A DNA stretch of 64,000 nucleotides from Sphingosinicella ginsenosidimutans (lineage in GTDB: Bacteria > Pseudomonadota > Alphaproteobacteria > Sphingomonadales > Sphingomonadaceae): positions 1,054,001 through 1,118,000 of the forward strand of contig NZ_VOQQ01000001.1 in assembly GCF_007995055.1 (NCBI RefSeq), read 5' to 3'. The translations under genes and the position numbers were made by a program. A model generated the notes under the pieces. The model was given only the letters and a program-made list of their open reading frames with translations. It did not search any database and was not told where the DNA came from. Below are positions 18,499 to 28,873 of the stretch, piece after piece (position 1 is the first letter of the stretch; every line of letters starts with the position of its first letter).

Positions 18499-21400
18499 TT
18501 AGAAGTCGAGCGTGACGCCGGCGTAGATGTAGCGCCCGAGGGCATCGTACACCTGCGCATAGGTGTTGCCCGAGCAGATGACCGCAGGGCAGGCCTGCGA
18601 GCCGACCAGCGGGGGCTCACGATCGAAGATGTTGTTCGCGCCGAGGCGGAACGAATAGTGGTTGTTCATCCGGAAGGTCAGCGACAGATCGAAATAGTTC
18701 TGCGCCGGAATCTTCAGGTTGTTCGGCTGCAACGCGGTGCCATCGATATCCACCGGGCCGAAATAGCGCCAGCGGAGCGAGGCGCCGATACCGTGCGGGC
18801 CAGTCCAGGTCACACGGGCCTGGTGGCGCCACTCGGGGCTCGGCGTGCCGCAGATGTTGCCGTAGAGACCGGCGCACTCCTGCGGAGCACCGACGCCGGC
18901 GTCCGTGACAAGACGGTCAAGCCACGTGCCGACGAAGTTGAAGCCGAGCGAGCCCATCGCCCCGATCGAATGGCTGTAGCTGGCATTGACGTCGATGCCA
19001 CGGGTGCTGAGGCCACCGATATTTTGGATGGTGTCGACGATGTAGCCATTCGTGCTCCGCCACAGCGTACCGAACTGGTCGCGGTGGATGAGGCCGCAGA
19101 AGAACGGGTCCTGCGTGTCGACGCACTGCTGGATGATCGTGTCGGCGCCGATCCCCTGGATCGCCTGCTTCAGCTTGATGTTGAACCAGTCGACGCTGAT
19201 CGCCAGGCGCGGGATGAAGCGCGGCTGGAAGATCACGCCCGCGGTCCACGTGTCGGCGACTTCCGGCCCGAGGTCCGGGTTACCGCCCGTGAGGCCGTTA
19301 TACTGCGCTGCCGGATTGGCTTGAACGATCTGGCCCACCGTCAGACCCTGCGCAAGGCAGCCCGTATCCTGCGCGGTGATCGCGACCGGATTGCCGTCGC
19401 TATCGACCTTCGCGCACGGATCGGTGGTGCCGTCCAGAGCGACCGACTGCGGCGAGAACAGGTCCTGGACGGTCGGGGCGCGAACCGCGCGGTTGTAGCC
19501 GCCACGGAAGGTGATGTCCCGAACGGGGGCCAGGGTCGCCTCGATCTTGTAGGTGTTGGTGCTGAAGCTCGCGCCGGTCGGATTCTTGTAATCCGAATAA
19601 CGATAGCCGCCGCTGATCGTGAACTCATGCAGGAAGTTGTCACTCACGATCGGGATGCGGACTTCGGCGAACGCCTCGCGGACATCGAACTGGCCCTGCA
19701 CCGGGAGCGTGGCGCCGCCCTGACCGGCAAGGTCGCCAGTCTGGAATTCGAGGTCCGAATTGAAGTCGAGCGCTTCCTTGCGATACTCGACGCCGGCCGC
19801 GATGCCGATGCCTTCGTCGGTCCAGGGGAAGCGAAGCCCGTAATCGCCAAGCTGGCCCGTGATGCTGGCCGACGCGACGGTCTCTTCGACCGTGGCGCGC
19901 TGGAAGCCCGGCGTCTGGAGATAGGTCAGCGCCGCAGGAGTGACGCCGCCCGGCGCGAAGATGTCGTAGGGCACGCAGTTCGGATCCGAACCGCCGGTCT
20001 GCGCAGAGCGGCAGATCGGGGTGCCATCCGGCCCGGTGATGACGTCGAGCGCATTGGTCAGACGATTGACCGAGAAGTCGTTGCGATAGGTCTCGGAGAA
20101 GTTCGTCCGGCCATACTGATAGTAGACGTCATACGACCAGGCCGAGCTGATGTCGCCGCGGACGCCGACCACCGTGCGATATTCGATATGCTGGCGATCG
20201 TCCTGACGGCCACCGCCTTCGACGTTGCGGCGAAGGATCTGGAGCAGGCCGCGTTGGTATTGCAATCCGCTCACCGGATCGGTGAACTGAAACGGCGTGC
20301 GGATCGCCGGAACCGGACCGTCGTTGGTCGGATCGTTATCGTTGTTCAACGCAATCTGCGCATTTGCGGCGCGGGTATCGCTCGCGACAGTCGACCCGTC
20401 GGGCGAAACGAGCAGGTTGACCGGGTTGCAGGCGATGGCCAGTTGCTGCGCCGACAGGAGCGGGTTGTCGCAGTTGATGCTGATCGTGTTGCCGAAATCG
20501 CCCGAGCCGGCGATCTGCGCCACCGTCCGGTCGTCCATGAACATGAACTCGACATAGGGACGCACGCCCTCGGTCACTTCATAGTCGGCAAACAGGCCGG
20601 CCGTGTAGCGCTCGTCCGGACGCTGATAATAGTTCAGCGGACCAAAATTGTATGGCGTCGAACCCGGCGTGAACACGCGGCCGTTGCCGATCTGGTAGGT
20701 GTTGGTGGTGGTGAAGAAGGTACCGTTCGCCGAGGTCGCGGAGCCGCCGCAGTTGAATCCGGTATCGGCAGCATGCGCGCTCAGCGTGCAGGCGCTGTAG
20801 TCGCGACGGCCCTGGAGCACCGCGTTGATCTTGCGATAGCCGACATAAGCGGTGACATGGCCGCGGCCGTCGTCGAAGCTCGCACCGAAGGCGAGGTTGG
20901 CGTCATAGGTGCCGCCGTCGGCGACATGGCCGGTCGGGAAACCGAAGCCCGAATTGTTCAGCGCGTCGGTCACCGAACGACGGGTATCGTTGTTGTGCTG
21001 ATAGAAGGAATATTGCGCGTCGGCGCGGAAGCCTTCGAAATTGGTGTTGAGGATGAAGTTCACGACGCCGGCGACGGCGTCGGAGCCGTACACCGAGGAG
21101 GCGCCGCCGGTCAGCACGTCGACACGGTCGATCAGCGCGGCGGGGATCATGTTGATGTCAGCCGCGGACGACGACGGATCACCCGGAACAAGGCGACGGC
21201 CGTTGACGAGGACCAGGGTACGCTGCGAGCCGAGGTTACGCAGGTCGAGCGTGGCGGTGCCGGTCGCGCCGTTGGCGATGTTCGCGCCCTGCGAGGCGAA
21301 GACCTGCGGCAGCGAGTTGACGAGGTCCTCGGCGCGGGTCGTGCCGGTCAGGCGGATATCCTGGCTGTTGACCACCGTGATCGGGCTGGCGCTCTCGAGG

Positions 21401-21576
21401 TTCGGCTGCGGAATGCGCGAGCCGGTAACGACGATCGCCGGACCCTCATCGGACTGCGCGCCATTGGCGGGCTGGGCCGGCTGACTGTCCTGGGCGAAGG
21501 CAGGCGCGCCGACTACGGCCGCACCGCAAAATACGGTCGTCGCCAGCAGCTTCGTCAAAATCTGCGTCTTGGTCAT
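18499..21576 (-). CDS. TonB-dependent outer-membrane receptor
   Basis: About 1025 residues. The signal peptide is followed by a TonB-box-like region and the plug domain (IVVTGSRI, then DLRNLGSQRTLVLVNGRRL and GGASSVYGSDAVAGVVNFIL). The long beta-barrel ends in the aromatic residue of YIYAGVTLDF. It should import a large or scarce substrate with TonB energy; several extracellular loops hold Cys pairs (for example ACPAVIC near the end). The ATG at 21576 is chosen because AAGGGG lies about six bases before it and would touch the ATG at 21582. It lies just upstream of three TPR modification enzymes and ends at a strong terminator. The substrate is unknown. Confidence 0.93.
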   Translation of the reverse strand: MTKTQILTKLLATTVFCGAAVVGAPAFAQDSQPAQPANGAQSDEGPAIVVTGSRIPQPNLESASPITVVNSQDIRLTGTTRAEDLVNSLPQVFASQGANIANGATGTATLDLRNLGSQRTLVLVNGRRLVPGDPSSSAADINMIPAALIDRVDVLTGGASSVYGSDAVAGVVNFILNTNFEGFRADAQYSFYQHNNDTRRSVTDALNNSGFGFPTGHVADGGTYDANLAFGASFDDGRGHVTAYVGYRKINAVLQGRRDYSACTLSAHAADTGFNCGGSATSANGTFFTTTNTYQIGNGRVFTPGSTPYNFGPLNYYQRPDERYTAGLFADYEVTEGVRPYVEFMFMDDRTVAQIAGSGDFGNTISINCDNPLLSAQQLAIACNPVNLLVSPDGSTVASDTRAANAQIALNNDNDPTNDGPVPAIRTPFQFTDPVSGLQYQRGLLQILRRNVEGGGRQDDRQHIEYRTVVGVRGDISSAWSYDVYYQYGRTNFSETYRNDFSVNRLTNALDVITGPDGTPICRSAQTGGSDPNCVPYDIFAPGGVTPAALTYLQTPGFQRATVEETVASASITGQLGDYGLRFPWTDEGIGIAAGVEYRKEALDFNSDLEFQTGDLAGQGGATLPVQGQFDVREAFAEVRIPIVSDNFLHEFTISGGYRYSDYKNPTGASFSTNTYKIEATLAPVRDITFRGGYNRAVRAPTVQDLFSPQSVALDGTTDPCAKVDSDGNPVAITAQDTGCLAQGLTVGQIVQANPAAQYNGLTGGNPDLGPEVADTWTAGVIFQPRFIPRLAISVDWFNIKLKQAIQGIGADTIIQQCVDTQDPFFCGLIHRDQFGTLWRSTNGYIVDTIQNIGGLSTRGIDVNASYSHSIGAMGSLGFNFVGTWLDRLVTDAGVGAPQECAGLYGNICGTPSPEWRHQARVTWTGPHGIGASLRWRYFGPVDIDGTALQPNNLKIPAQNYFDLSLTFRMNNHYSFRLGANNIFDREPPLVGSQACPAVICSGNTYAQVYDALGRYIYAGVTLDF

Positions 21577-21838
21577 TTCCATCCCCTTGGTACGGCCACG
21601 GCCGCATTTGAAAATTACGCCCCGCGTGCAGCCCGGACAGGCCGCGCAAGCCTCGCCTGTTTAAGAAAACCGGCGTCGGGTGCAATTCTCCTGTGGGTTC
21701 GCGCCGCCCTATTTTGCCCTCCGTGACAAAATTGCCACAATCGATTCCCGCCCCTGGCGCGGCGGCGGGAGAGGAATTTGTTGCCTTGGCCGGCGCGCTT
21801 GCGCACAATTTCCGCGCACAACCGATGGGAGCCAGACC

Positions 21839-22405
21839 ATGACCTCGCGCCACCTGCTCGCCGCCGCCCTGCTCGTCCTGCCGGCCGCCGCGCTGGGCCA
21901 GGCGCGCCCGCCACAGGGCGTCGCGCAGGAGCCGGGATCGGCCGACCAGGTCGATGCGGTCATTGCCTGCCGGGCGATCGCCGACGGGCCCCAGCGGCTG
22001 CAATGCTTCGACGCGGCGGCCGCGCGACTTGCCGATGCGACGGAGCGCCGGGACATCGTCGTCGTCGATCGCAACCAGGTGCGCGAGACGAGGCGGCGGC
22101 TGTTCGGCTTCGCGTTGCCCGATATCAGACTGTTCGGCGGCGGCGGGCGCGACCACGGGGGACGGGACGAGGACGCCGAAGAGGTGCGCGAACTGCGCGG
22201 CACGGTCGCGAGCGCCTCCAACGGGCAGGGCGGCCGCTGGGTGGTCACGCTCGAGGACGGCGGCACCTGGACGCAGGTCGACAATCAGCCCCTCGCGATC
22301 TGGCCGCGGCGGGGCACGGCGGTGCTGATCCGCCGGGGCCTCGTCGGCAACTACATGATGGAAGTCGCAGGCCAGCCCGCCATCCGGGTCCGGCGAACGG
22401 GCTAG
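21839..22405 (+). CDS. Secreted protein of unknown function
   Basis: 188 residues with a clear Sec signal peptide (MTSRHLLAAALLVLPAAALG, cleavage near LGQA). The motif CRAIADGPQRLQCFDAAAARL (two Cys bracketing an RLxCFD pattern, about residues 43-63) is common in small periplasmic proteins of this group. The C-terminal half looks like a small beta fold (GGRWVVTLEDGGTWTQVDN). The frame is open 53 codons further upstream, but only this ATG begins a signal peptide. It is divergent from the TonB receptor, and its stop overlaps the M23 peptidase stop by four bases. Function not recognised. Confidence 0.72.
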   Translation: MTSRHLLAAALLVLPAAALGQARPPQGVAQEPGSADQVDAVIACRAIADGPQRLQCFDAAAARLADATERRDIVVVDRNQVRETRRRLFGFALPDIRLFGGGGRDHGGRDEDAEEVRELRGTVASASNGQGGRWVVTLEDGGTWTQVDNQPLAIWPRRGTAVLIRRGLVGNYMMEVAGQPAIRVRRTG

Positions 22406-23211
22406 GGCGTCCCGCCCACGAACGCCGCGGCATCCACCCTGGCGCCGTTCCACATGAGGCTCCAGTGGAGATGCGGCCCGGTCGCGCGGCCGGTGGCGCC
22501 GACGGCGCCGATCGGCTGGCCCTGGCGGACATGATCGCCCGTCCGCACGCTGACGCGCGACAGATGGAGGAAGGCGCTCGTCAGCCCCATGCCGTGGTCG
22601 AGGATGACGAGATTGCCCTCCAGGCTGAACATCGGCGGCGGCGCGAGGGTCACCACGGCGTCGGCCGGGGCGACCACGGCGGCGCCCGCCCCTGCCGCGA
22701 TATCGGTCCCGCTGTGATAGGCGGCGGGCACCCCGCCGGCGTAGATTCGCTGCGATCCGAACTGGCCGGACAGGCGGCCGCGCGCCGGCCAGATGAAATG
22801 CTGGGTCCAGCCGATGCTGTCGGACGCGGCCGTCCGCGCCGCCCCGATCCGGGCCAGCTCGCCCTCGCGCAGGCGCTGGAACGCCGGCGTCGGCCCGCCG
22901 CTCGGGCGCGCCATGCCCACATGCTCGATCCGCCACGCGCGCGGCGCGACGCGCAAGGTCTGGACCTGCTCGCCGCCGGCGCGGCGGATCACGAGCCGCG
23001 CTTCTGGCCCGGCATCGCGATCGAAGCCGATCAGGAAGCGCCCGTCGCCCGCAAGCGGAACCGGCCTGCCATCAAGCGTCAGGGACAGCGTCCCCGCCGG
23101 CGCGGCGCCGCGGAGCAGCGCGCCCTGCATCGGCGGGCCGTCGAGCGTGACGCCGGGATCCGCCGCCGCCGAGCCGAGGATCAACGCGGCGGCGGCAAGG
23201 AGCGCCTTCAT
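22402..23211 (-). CDS. M23 family metallopeptidase (LytM/peptidoglycan endopeptidase type)
   Basis: 269 residues with a short signal peptide (MKALLAAAALILGSAAA). An N-terminal beta region is followed by a LytM domain. Zinc ligands are in AYHSGTDI (His166, Asp170) and GPHLHW (His249), with His216 (AFLHLS) and His247 as catalytic partners. The complete metal set suggests an active periplasmic cell-wall hydrolase. It is the last gene of a unit xseA - DUF2093 - M23 and overlaps DUF2093 by ATGA. Confidence 0.93.
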   Translation of the reverse strand: MKALLAAAALILGSAAADPGVTLDGPPMQGALLRGAAPAGTLSLTLDGRPVPLAGDGRFLIGFDRDAGPEARLVIRRAGGEQVQTLRVAPRAWRIEHVGMARPSGGPTPAFQRLREGELARIGAARTAASDSIGWTQHFIWPARGRLSGQFGSQRIYAGGVPAAYHSGTDIAAGAGAAVVAPADAVVTLAPPPMFSLEGNLVILDHGMGLTSAFLHLSRVSVRTGDHVRQGQPIGAVGATGRATGPHLHWSLMWNGARVDAAAFVGGTP

Positions 23212-23408
23212 CCGCGTCCTTCGGCCTTCAGCGAGCTGGCGGCATCGACATAGGCCTCCTGCCGCTCGGCGCTCCAGTAGCGAAGGTCGCTGAGCGGGAT
23301 CGGCTGGTGGGTTACGGCGCAGATGACGTGATCGCCGGGGACGAGCACGCGATAGGTGCCCTGGAGATAGTGAATGCGGGCCGGGCGGCCCTTGTGCGAC
23401 ATCAGCAT
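23208..23408 (-). CDS. DUF2093 protein
   Basis: 66 residues matching the small alphaproteobacterial DUF2093 family: RPARIHYLQGTYRVLVPGDHVICAVT, then IPLSDLRYWSAERQEAYVDA. The function of the family is unknown. GAGGA lies seven bases before the ATG at 23408; a second in-frame ATG is two codons in. It lies 15 bases after xseA and overlaps the M23 peptidase start by four bases, a common linkage in this group. Confidence 0.87.
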   Translation of the reverse strand: MLMSHKGRPARIHYLQGTYRVLVPGDHVICAVTHQPIPLSDLRYWSAERQEAYVDAASSLKAEGRG

Positions 23409-23423
23409 CGGATCATCCTCATG

Positions 23424-24791
<1,368 letters not shown>

Positions 24792-24806
24792 GCCAAGGCT
24801 CTGCTC

Positions 24807-26096
24807 GTGAATCTGCTGCTCATCGGTTCGGGTGGACGCGAACATGCGCTGGCATGGAAGCTCGCGCAATCGCCGCGCCTCGATAGATTGTATGCCGCGC
24901 CCGGAAATCCAGGCATCGCCCAATGCGCCGAGCTGGCCGCGATCGACGCCGCCGATCATCGCGCCGTCATCGATTTCTGCCGCCGCCATTCGATCGGCCT
25001 GGTCGTGATCGGCCCCGAAGCGCCGCTGGTCGACGGCCTCGCCGACAATCTGCGCGCGATGGGGATTGCCGTCTTCGGTCCCGACCGGATCCCGGCGCAG
25101 CTCGAAGGATCGAAGGGCTTCACCAAGGATCTGTGCGCGCGCGCGAACATCCCCACGGCGCGGTACGTCCGCGCATCCGACATCGCCGCCGCCGAAGCCG
25201 CGCTGGCCGATTTCGGGCTTCCGGTCGTGATCAAGGCGGATGGCCTTGCCGCAGGGAAAGGCGTCGTCATCGCCGAGACCCTCGAGGACGCGAAGGCCGC
25301 GCTCGCGGCGATGTTCGACGGGGGTTTCGGTGGCGCTGGCGCGAGCGTGGTGATCGAGGAGTTCATGACCGGCGAGGAGGTGAGCTTCTTCGCGCTGGTC
25401 GACGGGGAAACCGTCGTTCCGTTCGGTTCGGCGCAGGACCACAAGCGCGTCGGGGACGGCGACACCGGCCCAAACACCGGCGGCATGGGCGCCTACAGCC
25501 CAGCCGCGATCCTGACGCCGGAGCTGGAGGCGCGGGCGCTCGATGAGATCGTCCGGCCGACGGCGCGCGCGCTGGCCGAGGCGGGAACGCCCTATTCCGG
25601 CGTCCTCTATGCCGGGCTGATGCTGACCCCCGAAGGGCCGAAACTGGTCGAATATAATGCCCGCTTCGGCGACCCGGAGTGCCAGGTGCTGATGATGCGG
25701 CTCGAAAGCGACCTGGTCGATCTGATGCTCGCGACCGCGACGGGCCGGCTCGCCGCCCAGGCGCCGCCGGTCTTCTCGGCCGACGCCGCGCTCACTGTCG
25801 TGATGGCGGCGCGCGGCTATCCGGGCACGCCCGAAACGGGCGGCGCGATCGGCGGGCTCGCCGAGGGCGAGGCAGGCGGCGCGAAGATCTTCCACGCCGG
25901 CACCACGCTGAAGGACGGGACGCTCGTCGCCACTGGCGGGCGCGTGCTCAACGTCACCGCCACCGGCGCGAACGTCGCCGAGGCGCAGCGAAAGGCCTAT
26001 GCCGCCGTCGACGCGATCGACTTTCCGACCGGCTTTAGCCGGCGCGACATCGGCTGGCGCGAGGTGGCGCGCGGCGTTAGGATCGGCGGCGCATGA
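24807..26096 (+). CDS. purD: Phosphoribosylamine--glycine ligase
   Basis: GAR synthetase, step 2 of purine synthesis, 429 residues. It starts with GTG ([20 protein letters not shown]). ATP-grasp features follow: [64 protein letters not shown] and [13 protein letters not shown]. The length and all motifs are normal. It is separate from purEK, and its stop overlaps the next gene by ATGA, so the small genes behind it are coupled to it. Confidence 0.96.
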   Translation: MNLLLIGSGGREHALAWKLAQSPRLDRLYAAPGNPGIAQCAELAAIDAADHRAVIDFCRRHSIGLVVIGPEAPLVDGLADNLRAMGIAVFGPDRIPAQLEGSKGFTKDLCARANIPTARYVRASDIAAAEAALADFGLPVVIKADGLAAGKGVVIAETLEDAKAALAAMFDGGFGGAGASVVIEEFMTGEEVSFFALVDGETVVPFGSAQDHKRVGDGDTGPNTGGMGAYSPAAILTPELEARALDEIVRPTARALAEAGTPYSGVLYAGLMLTPEGPKLVEYNARFGDPECQVLMMRLESDLVDLMLATATGRLAAQAPPVFSADAALTVVMAARGYPGTPETGGAIGGLAEGEAGGAKIFHAGTTLKDGTLVATGGRVLNVTATGANVAEAQRKAYAAVDAIDFPTGFSRRDIGWREVARGVRIGGA

Positions 26097-26521
26097 AGGC
26101 CTGGACCAAGCTCCTGATCTCGTTCGCCGCCCTGCTCGCCAGCGGCTGGATCGTCCACGGCCCGCTCGGCCAGGGGGCCGCCTTCGTCGCCGGTCTCCAG
26201 GCTGAGGCCGACGCCGCGGTGCGCGCCTCGATGGCGCCTCCCACCCGCATCGCCTTCGGCCATGATCCGCTGAGTCGCGCGGCAACGCTTTCGGGGAGCG
26301 CCAACGATTTCCAGCGCAACGGCATGGGCCTGCTTCCCGGCATCACCGGCACGGTCGCCGCCGTTCCCGGCGTCGGCGCGGTGCACTGGGCGGACGCGGG
26401 GAGCGGCGGCTTCGTCCTTCCTCTCCTCGTCGAGACCGAGGCGCTCGCTCTGCTTCCCTGGTTGATCGGCATCGCGCTCGGCTGGCACCTGTTCCGCCCG
26501 CGCCGGGAGACCTTCCTGTGA
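26093..26521 (+). CDS. BON-like membrane-anchored protein of unknown function
   Basis: 142 residues with an N-terminal hydrophobic helix (about 5-22, signal anchor) and a second one near the C-terminus ([17 protein letters not shown], about 120-136). The part between has alternating strands ([21 protein letters not shown], then [19 protein letters not shown]) that recall a BON-type domain, as in some OmpA-family N-termini. Its ATG lies in the purD stop (ATGA). Function not recognised; cell-envelope location is likely. Confidence 0.65.
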   Translation: MKAWTKLLISFAALLASGWIVHGPLGQGAAFVAGLQAEADAAVRASMAPPTRIAFGHDPLSRAATLSGSANDFQRNGMGLLPGITGTVAAVPGVGAVHWADAGSGGFVLPLLVETEALALLPWLIGIALGWHLFRPRRETFL

Positions 26522-26531
26522 GGCCGGGATC

Positions 26532-26633
26532 ATGCTGACCCTTGCCGAGTTCAACCTGCCGCTGCTTGTCGCCGCGCTGCTGATCGGCCTCGCCACCGGC
26601 TGGTGGCTGCGCCGTCGCTCGAACCGAAACTGA
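26532..26633 (+). CDS. 33-residue single-span membrane peptide
   Basis: A short frame between two coupled genes encoding MLTLAEFNLPLLVAALLIG, then ATGWWLRRRSNRN. It is one hydrophobic helix followed by a basic tail, so the basic end should face the cytoplasm. It starts 10 bases after the preceding stop and ends 18 bases before the next ATG. The fit into the operon and clear membrane-helix pattern favour a real gene, but the ribosome site is weak. Confidence 0.5.
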   Translation: MLTLAEFNLPLLVAALLIGLATGWWLRRRSNRN

Positions 26634-26651
26634 AGCCTCGAAAAAGGACCA

Positions 26652-27176
26652 ATGCCGCCCATGTCGTCCACGACCATCTATATCATCGTCGCCGTCCTCG
26701 CCGTGCTCGTCGTCGGCTTCCTCGTCATGCGCCCGCGCGGCGGCGGCCGGATCGAATCGAAGCGTCCGGCCGAGCCCTATGTCGCCAGCACCGATCGCCC
26801 TTATGTGAAGGCGTCGCCGGCGCCGGCCGAGGGCGAGGGCGTGACCGACGAACTTGCGGCGGCCGCGACCGACGTGACCGGCGAGGTGCTCGGCGTCGAC
26901 GCGCATCGCGCGCTCGCCGGCGGCGAAGGCCCGGCGGACGATCTCCAGAAGCTCAAGGGCGTCGGCCCGAAGATGGCCGCCAGGCTCAACGAGCTCGGTG
27001 TCATGCGCTACGATCAGCTCGCGAGCCTCAACGAAACCGAGCTTGCCCATCTCGACGAGCGGATGGGCCCGTTCAAGGGCCGCATCGCGCGCGACCGCAT
27101 CGCCGAACAGGCCGACTATCTCGCGCGCGGCGACACCGATGGCTTCGAGGAGACCTTCGGCAAGCTCGGCGGCTAG
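26652..27176 (+). CDS. Membrane-anchored helix-hairpin-helix protein
   Basis: 174 residues: an N-terminal membrane helix (TIYIIVAVLAVLVVGFLVM, about 7-25), a flexible Pro/Ala/Glu-rich linker, then a helix-hairpin-helix domain (DDLQKLKGVGPKMAARLNEL, about 96-116, with the GVGP turn). The tail YDQLASLNETELAHLDERM is typical of HHH_5 pockets. Similar modules occur in proteins that sense or bind nucleic acids, but the function here is unknown. AAAGGACC precedes the start; the ATG at 26661 (fourth codon) is equally possible. Last gene of the purD-led run. Confidence 0.78.
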   Translation: MPPMSSTTIYIIVAVLAVLVVGFLVMRPRGGGRIESKRPAEPYVASTDRPYVKASPAPAEGEGVTDELAAAATDVTGEVLGVDAHRALAGGEGPADDLQKLKGVGPKMAARLNELGVMRYDQLASLNETELAHLDERMGPFKGRIARDRIAEQADYLARGDTDGFEETFGKLGG

Positions 27177-27253
27177 CCGATCCGCTCCGCTGCCAACCGT
27201 CCCTGGAGCAGACGATCCGAGGCCTCGACGAAGCTCGGCCTGCCGGGCGAGAC

Positions 27254-27673
27254 CTAGGAGGCCAATGACAAGGGCTGGCGGGCGTCGCCGAAATCGAGCC
27301 CGCTCGTCCGCATGGCATCGCAGATCGTGCGATAATCGGATGTGAGCTCGGTCCCCGCCGGTAAATCGCAGGCGGCGACATCATCGCCGAACGCGATTCC
27401 CCGCGAGAGGGTGTTGGGGCGATCCGAATGATTGAAATGCCGGCCATTGTCGCCGCATAGGACCCAGAGCCCGGCGTCCCGGTGCAGCGTCGAATAGGTC
27501 CGCAGGAAACGCTGGATATGGGCGGGAAGGGTCTCGATCTCGCTGTCGCCATAGACACGGTCGATCCGGGAATCGAAGCGCCAGATCGTGCGGCCGGCCG
27601 CGACGGGCTCGATCAGAAAGACGCCGATGCCGTGAATGGCGCTTGGCCGCAATTCGGTTTCGACCATCATCAT
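27254..27673 (-). CDS. SET-domain protein
   Basis: 139 residues from the first of three consecutive ATGs; GGAG lies about 10 bases upstream. Motifs of a SET lysine-methyltransferase fold are visible: SAIHGIGVFLIEPVAAG near the start, the pseudoknot GDNGRHFNHSDRPNT (NHS motif, about 80-94) and ELTSDYR near the end. It is a minimal stand-alone SET protein; the target is unknown and small bacterial members are little studied. A perfect TTGA-N6-TCAA box lies about 75 bases before the start, suggesting oxygen-responsive control. Confidence 0.85.
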   Translation of the reverse strand: MMMVETELRPSAIHGIGVFLIEPVAAGRTIWRFDSRIDRVYGDSEIETLPAHIQRFLRTYSTLHRDAGLWVLCGDNGRHFNHSDRPNTLSRGIAFGDDVAACDLPAGTELTSDYRTICDAMRTSGLDFGDARQPLSLAS

Positions 27674-27740
27674 GGCGACGCTTCTCCTTCGAAGCGCACA
27701 AAGGAAATCGGGGTGGATTGTTCCTTGCCGGCCGCTCCCT

Positions 27741-27754
27741 TTGACCTGGATCAA
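27741..27754. promoter_or_regulatory. FixK/Fnr-type box upstream of the SET gene
   Basis: TTGACCTGGATCAA fits the FixK rule TTGA-N6-TCAA exactly and differs from the Fnr consensus TTGAT-N4-ATCAA at one base. Its centre is 75 bases before the SET start, consistent with an activator site near -41 of a promoter with a leader of roughly 30 bases. A Crp/Fnr-family gene lies only 0.4 kb away, but whether that protein binds here is open. Confidence 0.65.
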
Positions 27755-27795
27755 ACCGAATCTTCCGCGTCGCGGCGATCGCGCCGATCGGCGGC

Positions 27796-28017
27796 TCAGT
27801 TCGAGGTCAAGGTCGTCAGCATCTCACAAGTCGCGCGGATTTCGTCGCGCAGGAGGGTCCGTTCCTCCTTGACCAGGATCACGGAGCTGTCCCGCCACGC
27901 ATTGATGATCGTGGACCGCAACGCGCGAAGATCGGCCAGGATATGATCGATCTCCCGCTGTTGCGAATGATGGGACCGGTGGCTGCCGTCCGAATCTCTG
28001 AATTCAGCTTGGCTCAT
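27796..28017 (-). CDS. Small conserved-looking protein of unknown function
   Basis: 73 residues from the ATG at 28017, which has GGAGG ten bases upstream; the frame extends 20 codons further with a poorer start. The protein is hydrophilic and mainly helical (EIDHILADLRALRSTIINAW, then ILVKEERTLLRDEIRATCEM), with a His/Ser-rich N-terminus (HRSHHSQQ). No family recognised. It sits between the SET gene and the Crp/Fnr regulator on the same strand. Confidence 0.6.
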   Translation of the reverse strand: MSQAEFRDSDGSHRSHHSQQREIDHILADLRALRSTIINAWRDSSVILVKEERTLLRDEIRATCEMLTTLTSN

Positions 28018-28123
28018 CTTGTAACGGCCTCCGAATCGTCGTGACCGATACATGTCCCGACCTGGACTCTTCTGCATTCAATCGTGTGAAGGGCGAAACG
28101 ACACAGGTTAATGCGCCGCCCGC

Positions 28124-28873
28124 TCACATTCCGTCTCGCACGGCATTTTCGAGCTGTAGATAGGATGGATCGAAATCGCCGAGCGCGCTGAGCCGGTCCC
28201 AGTCGTGGATCTGGAAGTCACGGCCGGTCATCGAGATGAGGCCTTCGCCGCGCAGGCCTTTCAGGGTGCGATTGATGTGGACAGGCGTCAGGCCGAGCGC
28301 ATCGCCAAGCTGCTGCTGGGTGAGCGGCAGGCTGAAGGCTCGCCTTTCGCCGCGTCCCGCCTGCTCGACCCGCAATCCGATCTCGCACAGCAGGTGCGCC
28401 ATGCGCTGCGTCGCCGCGCGCCGGCCCAGATTGGCCGCCCATCGCTCGAGCACCGCGATATCGACGGCGCAATAGGCCCAGAAGGCTTCCGTCAGCGAAG
28501 GCATGGTGCGCGCGAGCGCGGCCATATCCTGGATGGGCACCCTGATCAGGGTGGTCGTCACAAGGGCCTGCAGCGATGGAGCGGTGCCGGGGCGGACGAC
28601 CGCATAAAGATCGGCGACGTCGCCCGGAATGTGGAGCGCGGTGATCTGGCGGACACCGTCGCTGAACGCGGCGAAGCGGCCGATCACGCCTTCGACGACG
28701 AAATGGACATGGGCGCCCTGCCGGCCCGGCGGGACAAGATCGATGCCGGCGCCGACCTGGACGATCATTCCGCCCAGGCCGAGGATCGCCGCCCGTTCCT
28801 CAGCGCCGATCGCCGCGAGGCTCTCCAGCCGGCTCGCGAATCGCCGGAAGGGGGATGTATCGGCTTGTGGCAT
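28124..28873 (-). CDS. Crp/Fnr family transcriptional regulator
   Basis: 249 residues: a cyclic-nucleotide-binding-like barrel (about 15-130, GAHVHFVVEGVIGRFAAFSDG) and a C-terminal winged HTH (LPLTQQQLGDALGLTPVHINRTL). There is no N-terminal cysteine cluster, so it is not an iron-sulfur Fnr. The recognition helix (TPVHINRTL) also lacks the Glu of FixK/Fnr (ETxSR), so its site may differ from TTGA-N6-TCAA. The ATG at 28873 has GCAGGGAG upstream; the open frame beyond it is non-coding. Its ligand is unknown. Confidence 0.9.
   Translation of the reverse strand: MPQADTSPFRRFASRLESLAAIGAEERAAILGLGGMIVQVGAGIDLVPPGRQGAHVHFVVEGVIGRFAAFSDGVRQITALHIPGDVADLYAVVRPGTAPSLQALVTTTLIRVPIQDMAALARTMPSLTEAFWAYCAVDIAVLERWAANLGRRAATQRMAHLLCEIGLRVEQAGRGERRAFSLPLTQQQLGDALGLTPVHINRTLKGLRGEGLISMTGRDFQIHDWDRLSALGDFDPSYLQLENAVRDGM

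Noticed and set aside
18658..21726. 1022-codon open frame on the plus strand
   Set aside because: Antisense to the TonB receptor; no motif, biased composition.
24792..26285. Upstream extension of the xseA frame
   Set aside because: Antisense to purD; the recognisable XseA begins at 24791.
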